Of a stretch of 64,000 nt of DNA, positions 34,954-47,325 are shown piece by piece. The notes beneath the pieces were generated by a model. The model searched no databases. It was given only the letters and a program-made list of their open reading frames with translations, and was not told where the DNA came from. The stretch's first letter is position 1; each line of letters begins with the position of its first letter. Location of the stretch: positions 339,676-403,675 of the forward strand of contig CAJJDO010000068.1 of assembly GCA_905183005.1 (NCBI GenBank), read 5' to 3'. The stretch comes from Paramecium pentaurelia (lineage: Eukaryota; Ciliophora; Oligohymenophorea; Peniculida; Parameciidae). The translations under genes and the position numbers were made by a program.

Positions 34954-35483
34954 TATATATATATATATATATATTATTATTATTAAATATAAATCAAAAA
35001 TGTAATTTATGATATTTCCTAAAATGCTATAATAGATATATTATAAAAATAAGTGATAAAAAATACTATAAATAATATTACTAATGATATGATTTTAAGT
35101 AATAAATTATAAATCAACTAGATTGGAATAAATCATTAGAATTAGTTATTGAAATTATAAAGTTTGAAAAATAGAATATAAATCATACATACATTTTTAT
35201 TTAATATAATTAGACCAATAATTATCAAAAAAAGATATGATAAATATAGAGAATAAATATGAATTTATATTTAATATTAAATTATTTCACATTTATTTAA
35301 TATAATTTAATTATTTACTATAGATAAAAAGTATGAATATATAGATAATGGATTATGTGAATAGATTAATAAATAAATATTCATAAAATTAATGATCAAT
35401 ATTTATCATATAATTATTCTTAAATGTTAAAAAATGAAATATTGTGTTGATTTATTCATATACATTTTATATTAATATAATTA
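34954..35483. other. Divergent AT-rich intergenic region
   Basis: About 0.53 kb between a leftward gene and bystin. It begins with TA and TTA simple repeats (34955-34985) and is otherwise featureless AT-rich DNA. Two promoters must be here. Confidence 0.45.
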
Positions 35484-36745
35484 ATGGTAATTAAAAAGAC
35501 AGCAAAAAAATAAAGAGTGTTACGTACATCTTAAGGAGTTCTAAAATAATCAAATAAGAAAGTTGGTTTTATTAGTGCCACTGCATTAACATAATAACCA
35601 GGAAAGCTTTTGAGAAGACTAGGTGAAAAAAAGAAAGGAATGAGAGAATTAAGAAGAATCAAAAGAGAAACTCAAAAATAAACAAGAAAACCAAAAAATA
35701 AGTAAGAAGAATAACTTGAAGAATAAGATGATGTACTTGAATTACCAAATACATTTATAATTGATTCATTAAAAATATCACCTGAAGATGAATAAATCTT
35801 ATCATAATTTATGGTTGGAAATGATACTAAAACTAATTAAATTTTAGATGACTTCTAAAAAGGATTGTAAGATGATGAAAATAAAAAACATCATGAAAAC
35901 ATTATGAATAATCCAAAAGTAGTATGTGTATATGAAAAGTATAAAATTATAATTAAATATAGTGTTGCAGAATTAATGAAAACATATAGATCAGGCAAAT
36001 TACCATAACCATTCCATCTCATTCCAAAATTGGAACATTGGAAATAAGTGTTTGAATTAACCAAACCTTAAGAATGGTCTCCTTAAGCAATCTTTGCAGC
36101 TACTAAAATCTTTTCATCTGCCTTAGATAGATAACAAACTGAATATTTATATTCAACTATAATCTTACCAGCAGTTAGATTAAGTATTAAAGAAGACAAA
36201 AGATTGAATGTTCATTTATATAATGCATTAATTAAAGCAATGTATAAACCATAAGCATGGTTCAGATCAATATTGTTTCCATTGTGTTTGGAGAAGGATT
36301 TTACATTAAAAGAAGCATAAATTATAGGTAGTGTAATACATAAAGTAATAATTATTAATTTGATATTCTAGTTACATATTCCACCAATTCATGGTTCAAT
36401 AGCTATTTTTAAAGTTGCCTAGTTAGATTTTACAGGTCCAGTTGCTGTTATTTTAAAAGTGTTAATTGAAAAGAAGTTTTCTTTACCAGAGAGAGTATTA
36501 ATTATATATAAAAATGTTAGGCATTAGATGAAGTGATTAAATATTTTATAAGATATGAGAATGATCCAAGAGAAATGCCAGTTATATGGCATCAAATGAT
36601 TTTGAGAGTCTGTGAATTGTATTAACTTAAATAAGATCATAAAGATTAATTAAAAAAATTAATTAATAAAAAGAAACATCATTTAATTACCAAAGAAATA
36701 TAAAAACAATTAATAAAAGGCACTAAAATGGATGTAGAAAAATGA
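35484..36745 (+). CDS. BYSL: Bystin (ENP1), 394 aa
   Basis: Introns 35939-35962, 36345-36371 and 36495-36520. The N-terminal third is basic and acidic low complexity; the rest matches bystin: ELMKTYRSGKLPQPFHLIPK, LEHWKQVFELTKPQEWSPQA, ATKIFSSALDRQQTEYLYST, LYNALIKAMYKPQAWFRSIL, IPPIHGSIAIFKVAQLDFTG and EMPVIWHQMILRVCELYQ. Bystin/Enp1 is required for processing and export of pre-40S ribosomes. Splices at 36345 and 36495 fall in conserved sequence. It is one of four ribosome-related genes in the window but not clustered with the others. Confidence 0.95.
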
Positions 36746-36781
36746 TTATAAAACTAATGTTCATATATTTTTTTAAATAAG

Positions 36782-37693
36782 ATGGACCTTAATTTTTACA
36801 ATAATTCATTCTTCTATTAATGTTTACGAGGACCATAGTCTAATAGAAGAAATTCAACTCCTAGAAAAAGACATAAATTACTTCAACCAACTTTATAATT
36901 AGATTTAAGTCTATTGCATCATAATAGCAATTTGGCTGATTCTGCAATCGTTACTGTAACTAGAAATCGTCAATCTCAGGATGTTCCTAATGTTTAAGCA
37001 AATGATGTTTCAAAAAAAGAATCTACACATAAAAAATCAATGATAATGAATAAAAGTTCCAATATTCATAGATTATATACCTAAATCAATGACATTAATA
37101 GATAGCCAATTTTACTAGATCATACAAAGGATCAGCCAGATGTTATATTATAATATCTTCCATAAGGCTAGGAATTTATTAACAAAAACAATAAATCTAT
37201 TTTATAGGCATGGATACCAACCTTGTCTTAGGAAGAAAGGAAATAGATAGAAAAAAACAAAAAAAACTTTCCAATTCCTAGAAACATTACTTATAATGAA
37301 ATTATGGATGGATTAAATAAATTGTATGGAAAAGGGAAAAATAGAAGATTATGGCCTGGAGAAGAAGCCTTATTGATGGAAACTATTAGATTATACATTG
37401 ATAAGGTACTCTAAAATCCTAGATTATTGATGCAGAGTGTTGCATTCACTTTATTATAAATCATTACAATATCAGGATTGACTGAAATAGCAAATTATAA
37501 ATTGTGTATGCTTTAATTGGAATGTCATTGGAAGATGATGATTACAAGATTCAGATATAGTGGCAATAAAGAATTAAATAAGAAACATTGGCAACACTGG
37601 CTTGAATTAGCCTAACTTAGAGGACATTTCTTAAATTTACATACCGATAACGTTTTAACTCAGTATCTATTAAAGCATCAAAAAATAGATTGA
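36782..37693 (+). CDS. Hypothetical protein with helical C-terminal domain, 303 aa
   Basis: No intron. The first 180 residues are polar and Asn/Ser/Gln-rich; from about residue 185 a more ordered region appears: FPIPRNITYNEIMDGLNKLY, RRLWPGEEALLMETIRLYID, FTLLQIITISGLTEIANYKL. The last 60 residues are helical and Trp/His-rich (NKKHWQHWLELAQLRGHFL). Similar composition and layout occur in ciliate-specific proteins; I cannot name the family. It begins 36 bp after the bystin stop. Confidence 0.7.
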
Positions 37694-37906
37694 CTTATTT
37701 ATTCAAAATTAATCTTTATGAAATAATACGTTAATTGATTTTATATTTGTTATAAGATATATTTCATATATATAAAGTAGATGAAATTTGATAATTTAAG
37801 AATTAAGGAATTCTTTTTTATAAATCAATTTTCAGATGAATATTATATTATTGATTAATCTAAATTGTGAAAACATTTAAATATAATAATTAAATTAATA
37901 TATTAA

Positions 37907-40366
37907 ATGTTTGGATATTACGTTTAACCAAGCTCACGAGAAATTATAGAAAATCTCTAGACTAACATACATAGTCCACATTTAGAATTAGCATCAACTG
38001 TTAATAGATAAATGGCAATGTCAACTTATGAGAGACCAAAAAAAATAAAGAGAAACACAACCATTTCAATCTTTACGTACGCGAATCGTCTAAAGTAGTT
38101 AAAATATTGAAGGGGATACTCCAGAGCATAAGTAGTAATAGAAATATGTATCCATATTAAAAAGGTATTTTACAACTATAAAGATTACTATAAGTTTTAT
38201 AAATTCATTAAAAGAATATTCAAAAAAGGAACATTTTCAAAGAATGGATTCAATTTAATTTAATAGGGTTTCAATGATTCCATTTTATCCTGATGATATT
38301 ATTGTTATAAAATGGAAATATTTTGTTGAATTTGTAACTTTTTTGAGTGTAATAATTTATCCAATTTATATTTGCTTTAATTTATTTGAGTAATTAGAGT
38401 TTACAGTTTTAATTTTTGATATTGTATTTATAATAGATATTTTAATGAATTTTAATACTGGATATATTGATGAAAACAATAATTTGATTTTAAATTACTA
38501 ATAAATCTGTTAGAATTATATAAAAACATGGTTTATATTTGATTTGATATCTGCAATACCTATTATAAGACATGAAGAAGGTAAAATGAAATTTTTTAAA
38601 ATGATAAGAGTATTAAAATACTTTATATTCAAGAGATAAATCACATACAAGGGGTAAAAGAATTATGTTAAAGTGATTGAAACACTTGATCCTCATTATG
38701 AATTTTAATTGAAAACAGGCACAAAATATTTAATAAATGTTTTAATAACATCATGTTTATTAGTACATATATTTGGATGTTGGTAACACTATTTTGATTA
38801 AGGTGATTATATAACAAATATATATTGGGCATCTTAGACTATTACAACTGTAGGATATGGAGATATATAAACTTAACATGAATTTTTTATTTTTTGGATG
38901 ATAATAGGAGTGGCATTTTATTCATTTACAATTGGTGATTTTGCTTTGTTAATGGAAAAATCAAAAGCAAATTAAGAATAAGAGATTCTATTTTTAGTTG
39001 AATAATTAGGTAATGCTAGAAAATTACCTGACAAATTAAAATACAAATTCTTATAATTCATAAAAAATAATATGATTCATAATCCTTTTTGGTCAGAGGA
39101 ATATAGATTAATGACAAAACAATTGCCACATAATTTAAAATTATATATGTCTATTAGTGCAATGTTAGATTTTTGTAAATAAATTCCATTTTTTCTTTAT
39201 GATATCAACAATACCTTTTAGTTATTGATAAATATTAGATATATGATTGTAGAGGAAGGAAGTATTATCTATAGAGAAGGCCAAAATTCTAGTGAAATTT
39301 TCTTCCTATTAGATGGAGATATTAGAATAATGACAAAAGACAAGGGATTATTATTGAATATATTGGAAGGTACAATGTTTGGAGAATTTGAAGCAATTGA
39401 AGAGAAATTGAGAGGTACTTATTGTATAGCATAAAAAAAATCGATTTGCTTAGTTATTCCATACAGAATATTAAGAAGATCTATGGAATAGAGTTCAAAA
39501 TTGGATTTTGAAATTAAATAGTTACATCAAAGAAGAAGAAGACTCATTATAAATAATTTTCATGAAGAAAAAAGTAAATTATTAGAAATAAATAAGGAAA
39601 GAAAACATCATATAAAAGATAAGATGTTAAAATTTTTACATAATCTTTTTTATAAATGACTAGAGAAGAGTATTTATTGGAAAAGAAGAAATGCTAATTA
39701 TAAAATATGGAAGAGTATAATAAAATGATGTTAAGTAAAGTCATTGGATAAAGAATACAAAAAGCATAAAATTGTTTAGTAAAATTTAAGAGATCTGTAC
39801 ATAGAATTATAGAGATGAATCATTTACTTGATGATAATATGCCAGATTAATGGAAAGAATTGAATAATTACCAAATTATCAAAAGAGTTTTTCCAAAGAA
39901 ATATTTAAAATAAAAATATGAAATAATCTCTTTATCTAGAAAATCATCATCAGTTCATTCTCATTTAAGTAGATATGCTAATTTAAGTTAATAATGTTTT
40001 TTTCAAAAATTACCAGAAATTAGAATCAAACATTTAGTTCTTTAACATGTTAGATAAACAAGGAATAAATTTATTCCTTTGCATTAATCTCTCAATCATT
40101 ATATTTAAGAATATTAAGAACAAAGTCAATAATTATAATAATCTAAAAGGAAAGAAAATATAGAAAGATCTATTTGGAATAAAAAGTTTACAAAAATTTC
40201 ATAAACAGTTATTCTTAGAATTGATGAAATACAAGAAAGTGGAAATAAATACTTTTTATTAATGCAAAATTTAAAAAAGATTGAAAAACTTTGGTTAAAA
40301 GGTTCTATGTACAAATTTGAATTATTTTAATTAACTCATGGAAAAGAAAAGACATTTTAAATATGA
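37907..40366 (+). CDS. Voltage-gated K+ channel with cyclic-nucleotide-binding domain
   Basis: Six transmembrane segments are visible (VEFVTFLSVIIYPIYICF, FIFDLISAIPIIRH, ...) with a pore containing TVGYGD at about 38848-38865, the K+ selectivity filter. A C-linker and a CNBD follow (EEGSIIYREGQNSSEIFFLL, FGEFEAIEEKLRG), then a long charged tail. This is the EAG/HCN-like architecture abundant in Paramecium cilia. Two problems: coding sequence from ATG 37907 is one base out of frame with the rest at an 8-A run (38038-38045), so a frameshift or assembly error is likely, otherwise the start is ATG 38028; and a 38-nt intron (39626-39663) is needed to continue past a TGA at 39657 into the tail ending 40366. 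Confidence 0.85.
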
Positions 40367-40439
40367 ATAAAATTTTGTAAATAATTTTGATTAAATGATT
40401 ACGATGTTTTTTATATATTAATGTACTTAAAAAGAACAA

Positions 40440-41085
40440 TCATCTTGCACCTTTTCCTCTTCTTGCAGTGTGACTGACATATGGCTTAGCATGTGATCCT
40501 GGTAATCCTGCAGCTCTACCAAAATGCTTCAATTCTTCTCTTACTCTTGGTCCTCTTAATAAGATTGTTCCAGTGCCTTTAAATATTAAATTATTTATAT
40601 ACCAGTTGGGTTTTATTGTGCTAATTGATCAAAAGTTAAGACCTTTCCACCGGCGGCAAGAATTCTCTTTCTTGCTGTCTCAGTGAATCTCAAAGCACAC
40701 ACATTGATCTTTGGAACAGTGAGAAGACGTACACTAAATGCTATTTAATAAATAATTACTCATCTGTGACAGTGCCTACAACAACAAGTGTTCTTGTCTT
40801 GTCTTTGGCTGTATTAATTTATTTAACAAGTCTGCTAACACTGATTGGATATCTGGCTGTTCTTGTTTATTAAAGTCTTCTTAAAATTGTTGCATTGAAA
40901 TTTGAATCTGTTCTTCTGGCTAAGAATTTATATAGCTAAGATTTAATTCAATTATTAAAATACCTTGATTAACAATTTCAAATAAAGGTTTGTTGAGGTC
41001 ACCTTTCTTTAAACATTTCTTTATACTCTTGTCTTCTTATATGCATCAACTCCCTAACATGATTATTAGTGATATTTGTTACCAT
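40440..41085 (-). CDS. RPL18: Ribosomal protein eL18, 178 aa
   Basis: Five exons; the first is the ATG alone, followed by intron 41054-41082 (29 nt), then 40936-40963, 40734-40759 and 40577-40602 (AAG). The protein has MGVDAYKKTRVQRNVQRKV, LYKFLARRTDSNFNATIL, RTLVVVGTVTDDVRLLTVPK, VCALRFTETARKRILAAGGK and VLTFDQLAQQNPTG, and ends GRAAGLPGSHAKPYVSHTAR. This is eL18 of the large subunit, of near-normal length. The intron at 40734-40759 must end at the second of two possible TAGs to recreate TDDVR, as in homologues. Confidence 0.97.
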
Positions 41086-41465
41086 TTTAAAAATAAATAT
41101 ATCTTTATTTAATTTATGTCATATATAACTACATTAAAATTATTCATCAATTCACAGAATACAACAAACTTTAAACCTATTATTCATTTAATTAATATAC
41201 TTCTTATTAAATCATTCCATTTATTCTAATAAGAATCAATATACCAATCATATATTCTATATTTTTGTTTTTGTATTAATGATTCTCAAAAAAAATGAAA
41301 ATATATCAATAAAAAGTCAAAGATTATTTAGATTAAATAGAATATAATAATTAATTTAATATTATTCCAATATGGAAATGATGATTGATTACATAAATTT
41401 CAATCATACATTATTTAAGAATATGAATAATTTTTAAAATATTTATTTTATAATAGATAAATTAT
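41086..41465. other. Intergenic stretch without a supported gene
   Basis: Between eL18 and the next minus-strand gene. AT-rich, no coding frame and no RNA gene seen. It should contain the eL18 promoter. Confidence 0.45.
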
Positions 41466-42202
41466 TCATCTAGTATAAAATACTCCACCGAAATTTCTTG
41501 AGTATCCATTATTTGTACTCTTCGTATGATAATCATTATAAACAAAACTTGATTTTCCTACTCCTGGAAGACGATTCCTATTTTGATAATTCAATTTTAC
41601 ACTGCGAATTCCTTGTTTTTTAATAGATTCAGTTATTTCAATTTATATATAGATGTCATTAACTCTCTTCTTTAAAGTAATAAATCAGCATCACTAACAA
41701 TACTGTCAATAATTTAATTTCTTATAGTTGATTTTGGTACTTTATTTATTCTTTCATCAAAATACAAACTATCTTTAAATTATTAAAGGGTCCTTTATTT
41801 TTAAATGCTTTAAGAAGGAGTAGAACTGTAAAATTTATGTTATTACTTACCTTGAGCTGTCTTAGGAGTTTGATTTGATAATCTGTATCTATTTTAAGTT
41901 ACATTTCTTTGATTTTATGTTTCGACTCTTGGTTGATTCCTTTAAGACTATTATTATTCCTATTCAAATTGCTATTACTCAATCTAATTTTAGAGATTAC
42001 GATTTTCTTATTCATCTTGAAATTCAACTTTCAATTATTTTTATTGTGATTGTAATTATTGTGAATTAGAATACATTTATTAAGTTTCATATTATTTAGG
42101 TATTTCTTACTTTGGTACATACACGGCAAATTTTTAATTGGTTGAATAGGGTTCATCTTGAAATTCGACATTTTTATATATTGATTTACTGTTGCTATTC
42201 AT
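41466..42202 (-). CDS. Hypothetical Gln-rich protein, 228 aa
   Basis: Three exons; introns 41826-41846 (21 nt, ends CAG) and 41670-41698 (29 nt, AAG). The first half is dominated by glutamine in short motifs (QQQQSQRNQPRVETQNQRN), the second half looks ordered: YFDERINKVPKSTIRNQIID and the C-terminus RNRLPGVGKSSFVYNDYHTK. The ending RNFGGVFYTR resembles short repeats found in ciliary microtubule inner proteins, but this is only an impression. Family unknown. Confidence 0.6.
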
Positions 42203-42266
42203 TAAGGATTTTGGATTATTTTATTTATTTAATAAATAAATAATTTAATATTAATTATATTCCCCT

Positions 42267-42862
42267 ATGAAATAAGATAAAAAAAAGTAAACTCTTCTTC
42301 AAAACCCTAAAAATTAAAGCAAAGGTCCTAAACAACAAGTCACATAAAAACTACCTGATGATATGGTATATCATTATAAAATTATGATAGGAATCAGAAA
42401 TTAGAGACTGTTTCAATTTTTATGATCCTTCAAGAACAGGATTCATTAATCGTTAAAATATGAGATCAATATTGGGTAATTTTGGTTTCATAAATAAAAC
42501 TGTAAAAGATATAGAAGAAGAAATTAGAGATGTTGTAGAAGAGTATTATATCCTTTTATTATTAGAACTCGTGATAGTTTTTCATTAAAAGATGTTATAT
42601 AATTGATTTCTAAAAAGTGGTTTGAAAATAAAGGAAGAGATGAAGAAATTGATGAAATTTATGAATTATTTGTAAGAAAGTAAAAGTAATAAATAAATAA
42701 AGGGATCGTAAAGTAGGTTTACCTGAAATAAAGAATGTATTTGCTCAATATCTTGATATTCAAATTAGTGATGCTGACATTCTTGAATTCATTTAAGATG
42801 CAAGTAAAGATAAGGATGGTTTGACAAAAGAAGACATTGCAGCTAAAATGGGTTATATTTGA
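42267..42862 (+). CDS. Centrin/calmodulin-like EF-hand protein, 174 aa
   Basis: Four exons; introns 42366-42390, 42543-42565 and 42680-42702 (AAG). Basic N-terminus of about 35 residues, then EF-hand-like units: IRDCFNFYDPSRTGFINRQN, a second FSLKDVIQLISKKW helix region, and ILEFIQDASKDKDGLTKEDI. The canonical acidic ligands are incomplete in every loop, so calcium binding is doubtful. Length and basic head resemble centrins and the calmodulin-like subunits of axonemal or contractile structures; exact subfamily not assignable. Confidence 0.7.
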
Positions 42863-42877
42863 TATTAATTTTATTAA

Positions 42878-43390
42878 ATGAACTAAAGATAATTAACTTT
42901 ATAAACATTTCTTTAAAAACAACCTACAATCAATTTAGAATATTAATTACCAACTGCTGTAACAACTAACTCTGTCCCAATATCATAATTATGGAGTGAA
43001 AAATATTGTTAAAAAGTTTTGAGAGTTAGCAATCTCAAAACATTTTAATAATCATAAGAAAAACAAAAAAGAATTACAGCACATATAAAAGTCTAAAAAT
43101 TCTTTTAAAAACCTAAATTTGAGAAAGTTAATCAAAAATATTAAGCTGCAGAAATATATGGATTCAATTAAATTATAGAAGAACTTGATAAAGAAAGGAG
43201 TGATATTAAAGATCTATCATTAAGAATAACTAGAAGTGTATCAAGAGAAGATAAAGAAGTTAAATTTAAAAAAAATAGAGAAAATAGAAAATAAGATGAA
43301 TTTGTAGCATTCTTACATAAGAAGTTTTCATTGAAACCACTTATAAAGCTAAGAAATAAGAAAAATAATAATATTGATATTACTATATGA
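42878..43390 (+). CDS. Hypothetical basic protein, 170 aa
   Basis: Single exon, starting 15 bp after the stop of the EF-hand gene. Rich in Lys, Gln and Asn. A helical middle (AEIYGFNQIIEELDKERSDI) is followed by a very basic end (RNKKNNNIDITI). No membrane segment. Not recognised. Confidence 0.6.
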
Positions 43391-43454
43391 ATTCTTTTTA
43401 TATAAATATTTTATTCATAGTATATATATCTCTAAATCATATCTTTACTCAAAA

Positions 43455-44369
43455 TCATAATTTTTTTTTCAATTATTTACTAAATTAATTTAAGTCTGCA
43501 ATAATATTCATTATTTCTTTCACTTTTGGATTTTAATAATTATTAACACTCTTCCTATTTTTTTATGTTATTTTTGTTTTAGATTTCTCACTTGTTTTGG
43601 TCTCATTTAATTTTGGTCTAAAAGTACAATCTTTCAATTCTTTTTCACTCTTTCTTTTTTACTCAAAATTAATTTTTTCTTATAGTCTTTATTTCCATTC
43701 TTGATTTCGTTTTGCAATATCAGGAGAGGATTTTGGCTTATCTTATTTAATAATTTCTATCTTTGGAGATGATGGAGATTTACGCAAATGTATTTTTGCA
43801 TAACTTCCATAATGTTCAGAAAGCGTTGACTATTAAGATTAATTAATAGGAGGTTAGGTAAAGTTTTAAGACGAGTTTCGTCTAAATACAAAATTACTAT
43901 TATTTTATTATTTGATAGGACTGATGTCTTCTGTTGGGAATAGATCTTCTTTAACTTTAAAACTTGATAATCTCAATTCAGATCGTTCTAATGGTAGAGA
44001 TTATCTTCTTAATTCTTAAGAACTTGCATATCTATTATATTGACTAAGTAGACCTTAGTCATCATCTTTTTGTATTTTTGTCTCTTCAATTAAATGAGGT
44101 TTCATAATTGATGGAGTACTTGTAATTGTATTAGGAATTTTGTTATGTGTATGTATAAGTTTTAAGAATTCATCATACTTTTTGATTGTTAATTAAACAT
44201 CTTTGTGAACATCTTTTATTAAAGAACAAGATTTTTTTGCTACTATGTTAGCATTAAATAGAGATTCATTTAATTTGATATGAGATTTATCAGGAGTTAT
44301 AGGATGGGATACTTTTTAGGCATATGATTGTTCATGAATCCTCTTTTTTGATTCTGAAAGTGATTACAT
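43455..44369 (-). CDS. Hypothetical phospho-rich protein, 304 aa
   Basis: No intron. Ser/Lys-rich with many SP/TP sites (RKSPSSPKIEIIKQDKPKSS). Toward the C-terminus is a block found in several ciliary and basal-body proteins, NQEWKQRLQEKINFEQKRKS followed by KELKDCTFRPKLNET, resembling the 'ECTFxPxL' motif of centrosomal/ciliary proteins. That resemblance is from memory and suggestive only. Converges with the preceding gene, 64 bp apart. Confidence 0.7.
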
Positions 44370-44555
44370 ATTCAATAACAATATAATGATTGTTTTTTTA
44401 TTTAATTTTATTTATAGACTTTTAAGTAATACAAAATACAAATAAAACATGCTAGTTGTCTAATTAATTAGTATATAATTGATATAATAAACTTAAAGTA
44501 TTATATAAATGTAGTAAAAACTTGTGATAAATTAATTGCAGAAATAAATTTTATT

Positions 44556-45561
44556 ATGGATTAATTGGAATTATTGAAAATTTGGAGAGGGATCATAGTA
44601 GCATTACAAAAGAAATACAGTGATATCAATAGTGCATATTCTGATTTGGATGTTAATAACTCAGGAGAAATTGAAATTGATGACTTGTCATCAGAGTTAA
44701 AGAGAAATCACAATATTCAATCTGATGAGTATATTTGATAAAAGTATCAATAGAACCATTAAACAACTTTTTGATTATTTAAACACTTCAAAGTCAGGTG
44801 CCATAGATTTAGATGAATTTGAGAATCATTGGACATAAGTTGATTAAAATATAAAGTAAGCAACAAATCAGTAAAAGTTCTAATAATAAAAATAAGAAAA
44901 TGAACAATAACTTTTAATATCATCTGGATAGAAATCAGCTTAATAGTTTTCTGATTTATTTAAAAGTTATGCATCAGGAAATTCACCTACTAAATACATT
45001 AATATTTAAGGTGATTTTTAAATTAATCATTTCACATAAACTACTATAACACCTCCTAAATAAAGACCTCTTAATTTTTTGGATAATTTCAATTATAATA
45101 AAAAAATATCACCACCAAAACATTCCTATTTATTAAAAAGTAGAGCTGAAATTCAGTAGGATAGACTTAGAGATATGTAAAAAAGAATTACAAATATATT
45201 TAATGGAAAATAAGAACATAAAAATTCATCTCCAAGATTAAAAAAGGATTTTGATAGCTATCTCAATAATAAATTAGGCAAACCAACTACAACTAGAAGA
45301 TAACCTTCATATCCTTAATTTACATTTGATTTTCAGAATATCTATCCATAAAGAAAAACTTAAAAAAATTTTGAATAAAGATTTTCATTTAATACAAGAA
45401 CAGATCCTTCTCCTAATAGATCTTAAGATAGAATTTCATTATAACAATATGCATATTAATTTTTTGATAGAGTTTATGATCATAAACAAAGTTCATCTCT
45501 TTTGGGATTGTAAAAGAAATAATAGATATAACCTAAAACAACATTTATGTTCAGATTATGA
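44556..45561 (+). CDS. EF-hand protein with low-complexity tail, 326 aa
   Basis: Two exons; intron 44729-44753 (25 nt). The first 90 residues hold an EF-hand pair: SDLDVNNSGEIEIDDLS (acidic ligands at 1, 3 and 12 present) and YLNTSKSGAIDLDEFEN (weaker). The remainder is a long polar tail with PP and SP motifs (TTITPPKQRPLNFLDNFN, TDPSPNRSQDRI), likely unstructured. The intron lies between the two EF-hands. Starts 186 bp after the divergent minus-strand gene. Confidence 0.75.
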
Positions 45562-45619
45562 CAATTAAATTATATAATTAATTATCTATAAGTATTCAAT
45601 TAAAATATATATATAAATA

Positions 45620-47174
45620 ATGGCAGAAATCAAAATTAGTAATAAAACCAAAGATAAAGTTAATGCTTGCAAAGCCTATATAGAAAGAAAATATAAAATG
45701 TTTATAACTTAAGAAAAGGAAAAAATATAAGATTGGTAGCAATTGGAATTAATTCTAAAAAGCCTTAATTTTACACCTATAGAATAAGAGTTGATAAAAA
45801 AGGAAATATAACATAAGGAAGCAATGCGATTAAGAAAGAAGTTAATATGATTTAATCTTTAGGAGATAAAAGGTTACGGTTGAAGATTATGAATCCCTTG
45901 CCATAATTGGTAGAGGAGCTTTTGGAGAAGTAAGAGTTTGTAGACATAAGAGTACAAATGAAATTGTAGCAATTAAAAAAATGAAGAAATCTGAAATGAT
46001 TTTTAAAAATCAATTAGGACATATTAGAGCTGAAAGAGATTTATTAGTATAATCTAAATGTAAATGGATTGTTGAATTAAAATAATCATTTCAAGATGAT
46101 GATAATTTATATTTAGTAATGGAATTTTTAAGTGGTGGAGATTTGATGACTTTATTAATTAAAAAGGATATAATTCCAGAAAGAGATGCAAAATTTTATA
46201 TAGCAGAACTTGTTTTGGCAGTTGAAGAAATTCATAGTATGAATTATATTCATAGAGATCTTAAACCTGATAATATTTTAATAGATGCAGATGGTCATCT
46301 TAAAATATCAGATTTTGGTTTATGTAAACATTTAGGTGTACATTATGATATGGCTATCCCATATAAAAATAATACTTAAGAAATATAGTCTAAAAATAAT
46401 AATTCACGTCGTTAATTAGCATATTCTACTGTTGGTACACCTGATTATATTGCACCAGAAATATTCTCTTAAAAAGGTTATGATTAATTGGTAGATTGGT
46501 GGAGTGTAGGTGTTATTTTATTTGAAATGGTAATAGGTTATCCACCTTTTTATAGTGACACACCATAAAAAACCTGTTAAAAAATATTATCTTGGAAACA
46601 TCATTTTAAAATACCTAAAGAACCAAAAATATCTTCTTAATGTTAAGATTTAATTCTCAAATTGATTTCTGATTCTAGTGAAAGATTAGGAGATTCAAAT
46701 AAAATAAAAAAACATCCTTTCTTTTGTGGTATTGATTGGATTAATATACGAAATCAAAAACCTCCTTATATACCAGATAAAAAGAAATTAACATCTAATT
46801 TTGATAAATTTGAAGAAAAAGAACCATGGATTAATAATGTATAAAATGAAAAAGATATAGATTAAAATAAAAATATGAATGATAATAAAAAATACTTTTA
46901 TGGATATACTTATAAAAGAAATTGTGATATAGAGAAAAGTCCTATAAAAAGGGCTATAGAAGAATTAGAAAATATTAAACCATCAGGAATCAAAGCTGAT
47001 TTCGATAAAAAACAAAGATCTTAGTCTCCAAAACCTATTAATATACCTCCTGAGATTAATAAATCTTAACGATCTCAATCACCAACTATAAAGGATTAAC
47101 TAAAAAATACTTATATGTAATATATTGGATAATTTTTATCACCAATAAATAAATTAAAACAAAAATAAAATTGA
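45620..47174 (+). CDS. NDR/LATS-family protein kinase, 510 aa
   Basis: Two exons; intron 45841-45862 (22 nt). The N-terminal 75 residues are the basic helical region through which NDR kinases bind MOB1. The kinase domain has GRGAFGEVRV, the lysine in VAIKKMKK, HRDLKPDNIL, DFGLCKH, then the long insert typical of NDR kinases ending in SRRQLAYSTVGTPDYIAPEI, the T-loop. The hydrophobic motif YFYGYTYKR near residue 417 matches FxxFTYK, so phosphorylation by an MST/Hippo-type kinase is likely. NDR kinases control cell polarity, cytokinesis and, in ciliates, cortical patterning. A basic Ser-rich tail of 90 residues follows. Confidence 0.93.
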
Positions 47175-47325
47175 AAAAACCATATGAGTATGATATTTTT
47201 TTATAAATATAATTAATATTTTCTCTATATAATAATATATCTAATATAATATGAATAATTAACTATTATATTGAATGAATAAATGATTAACATATTTTAA
47301 TCAATATTTTTACATAAATATTAAA

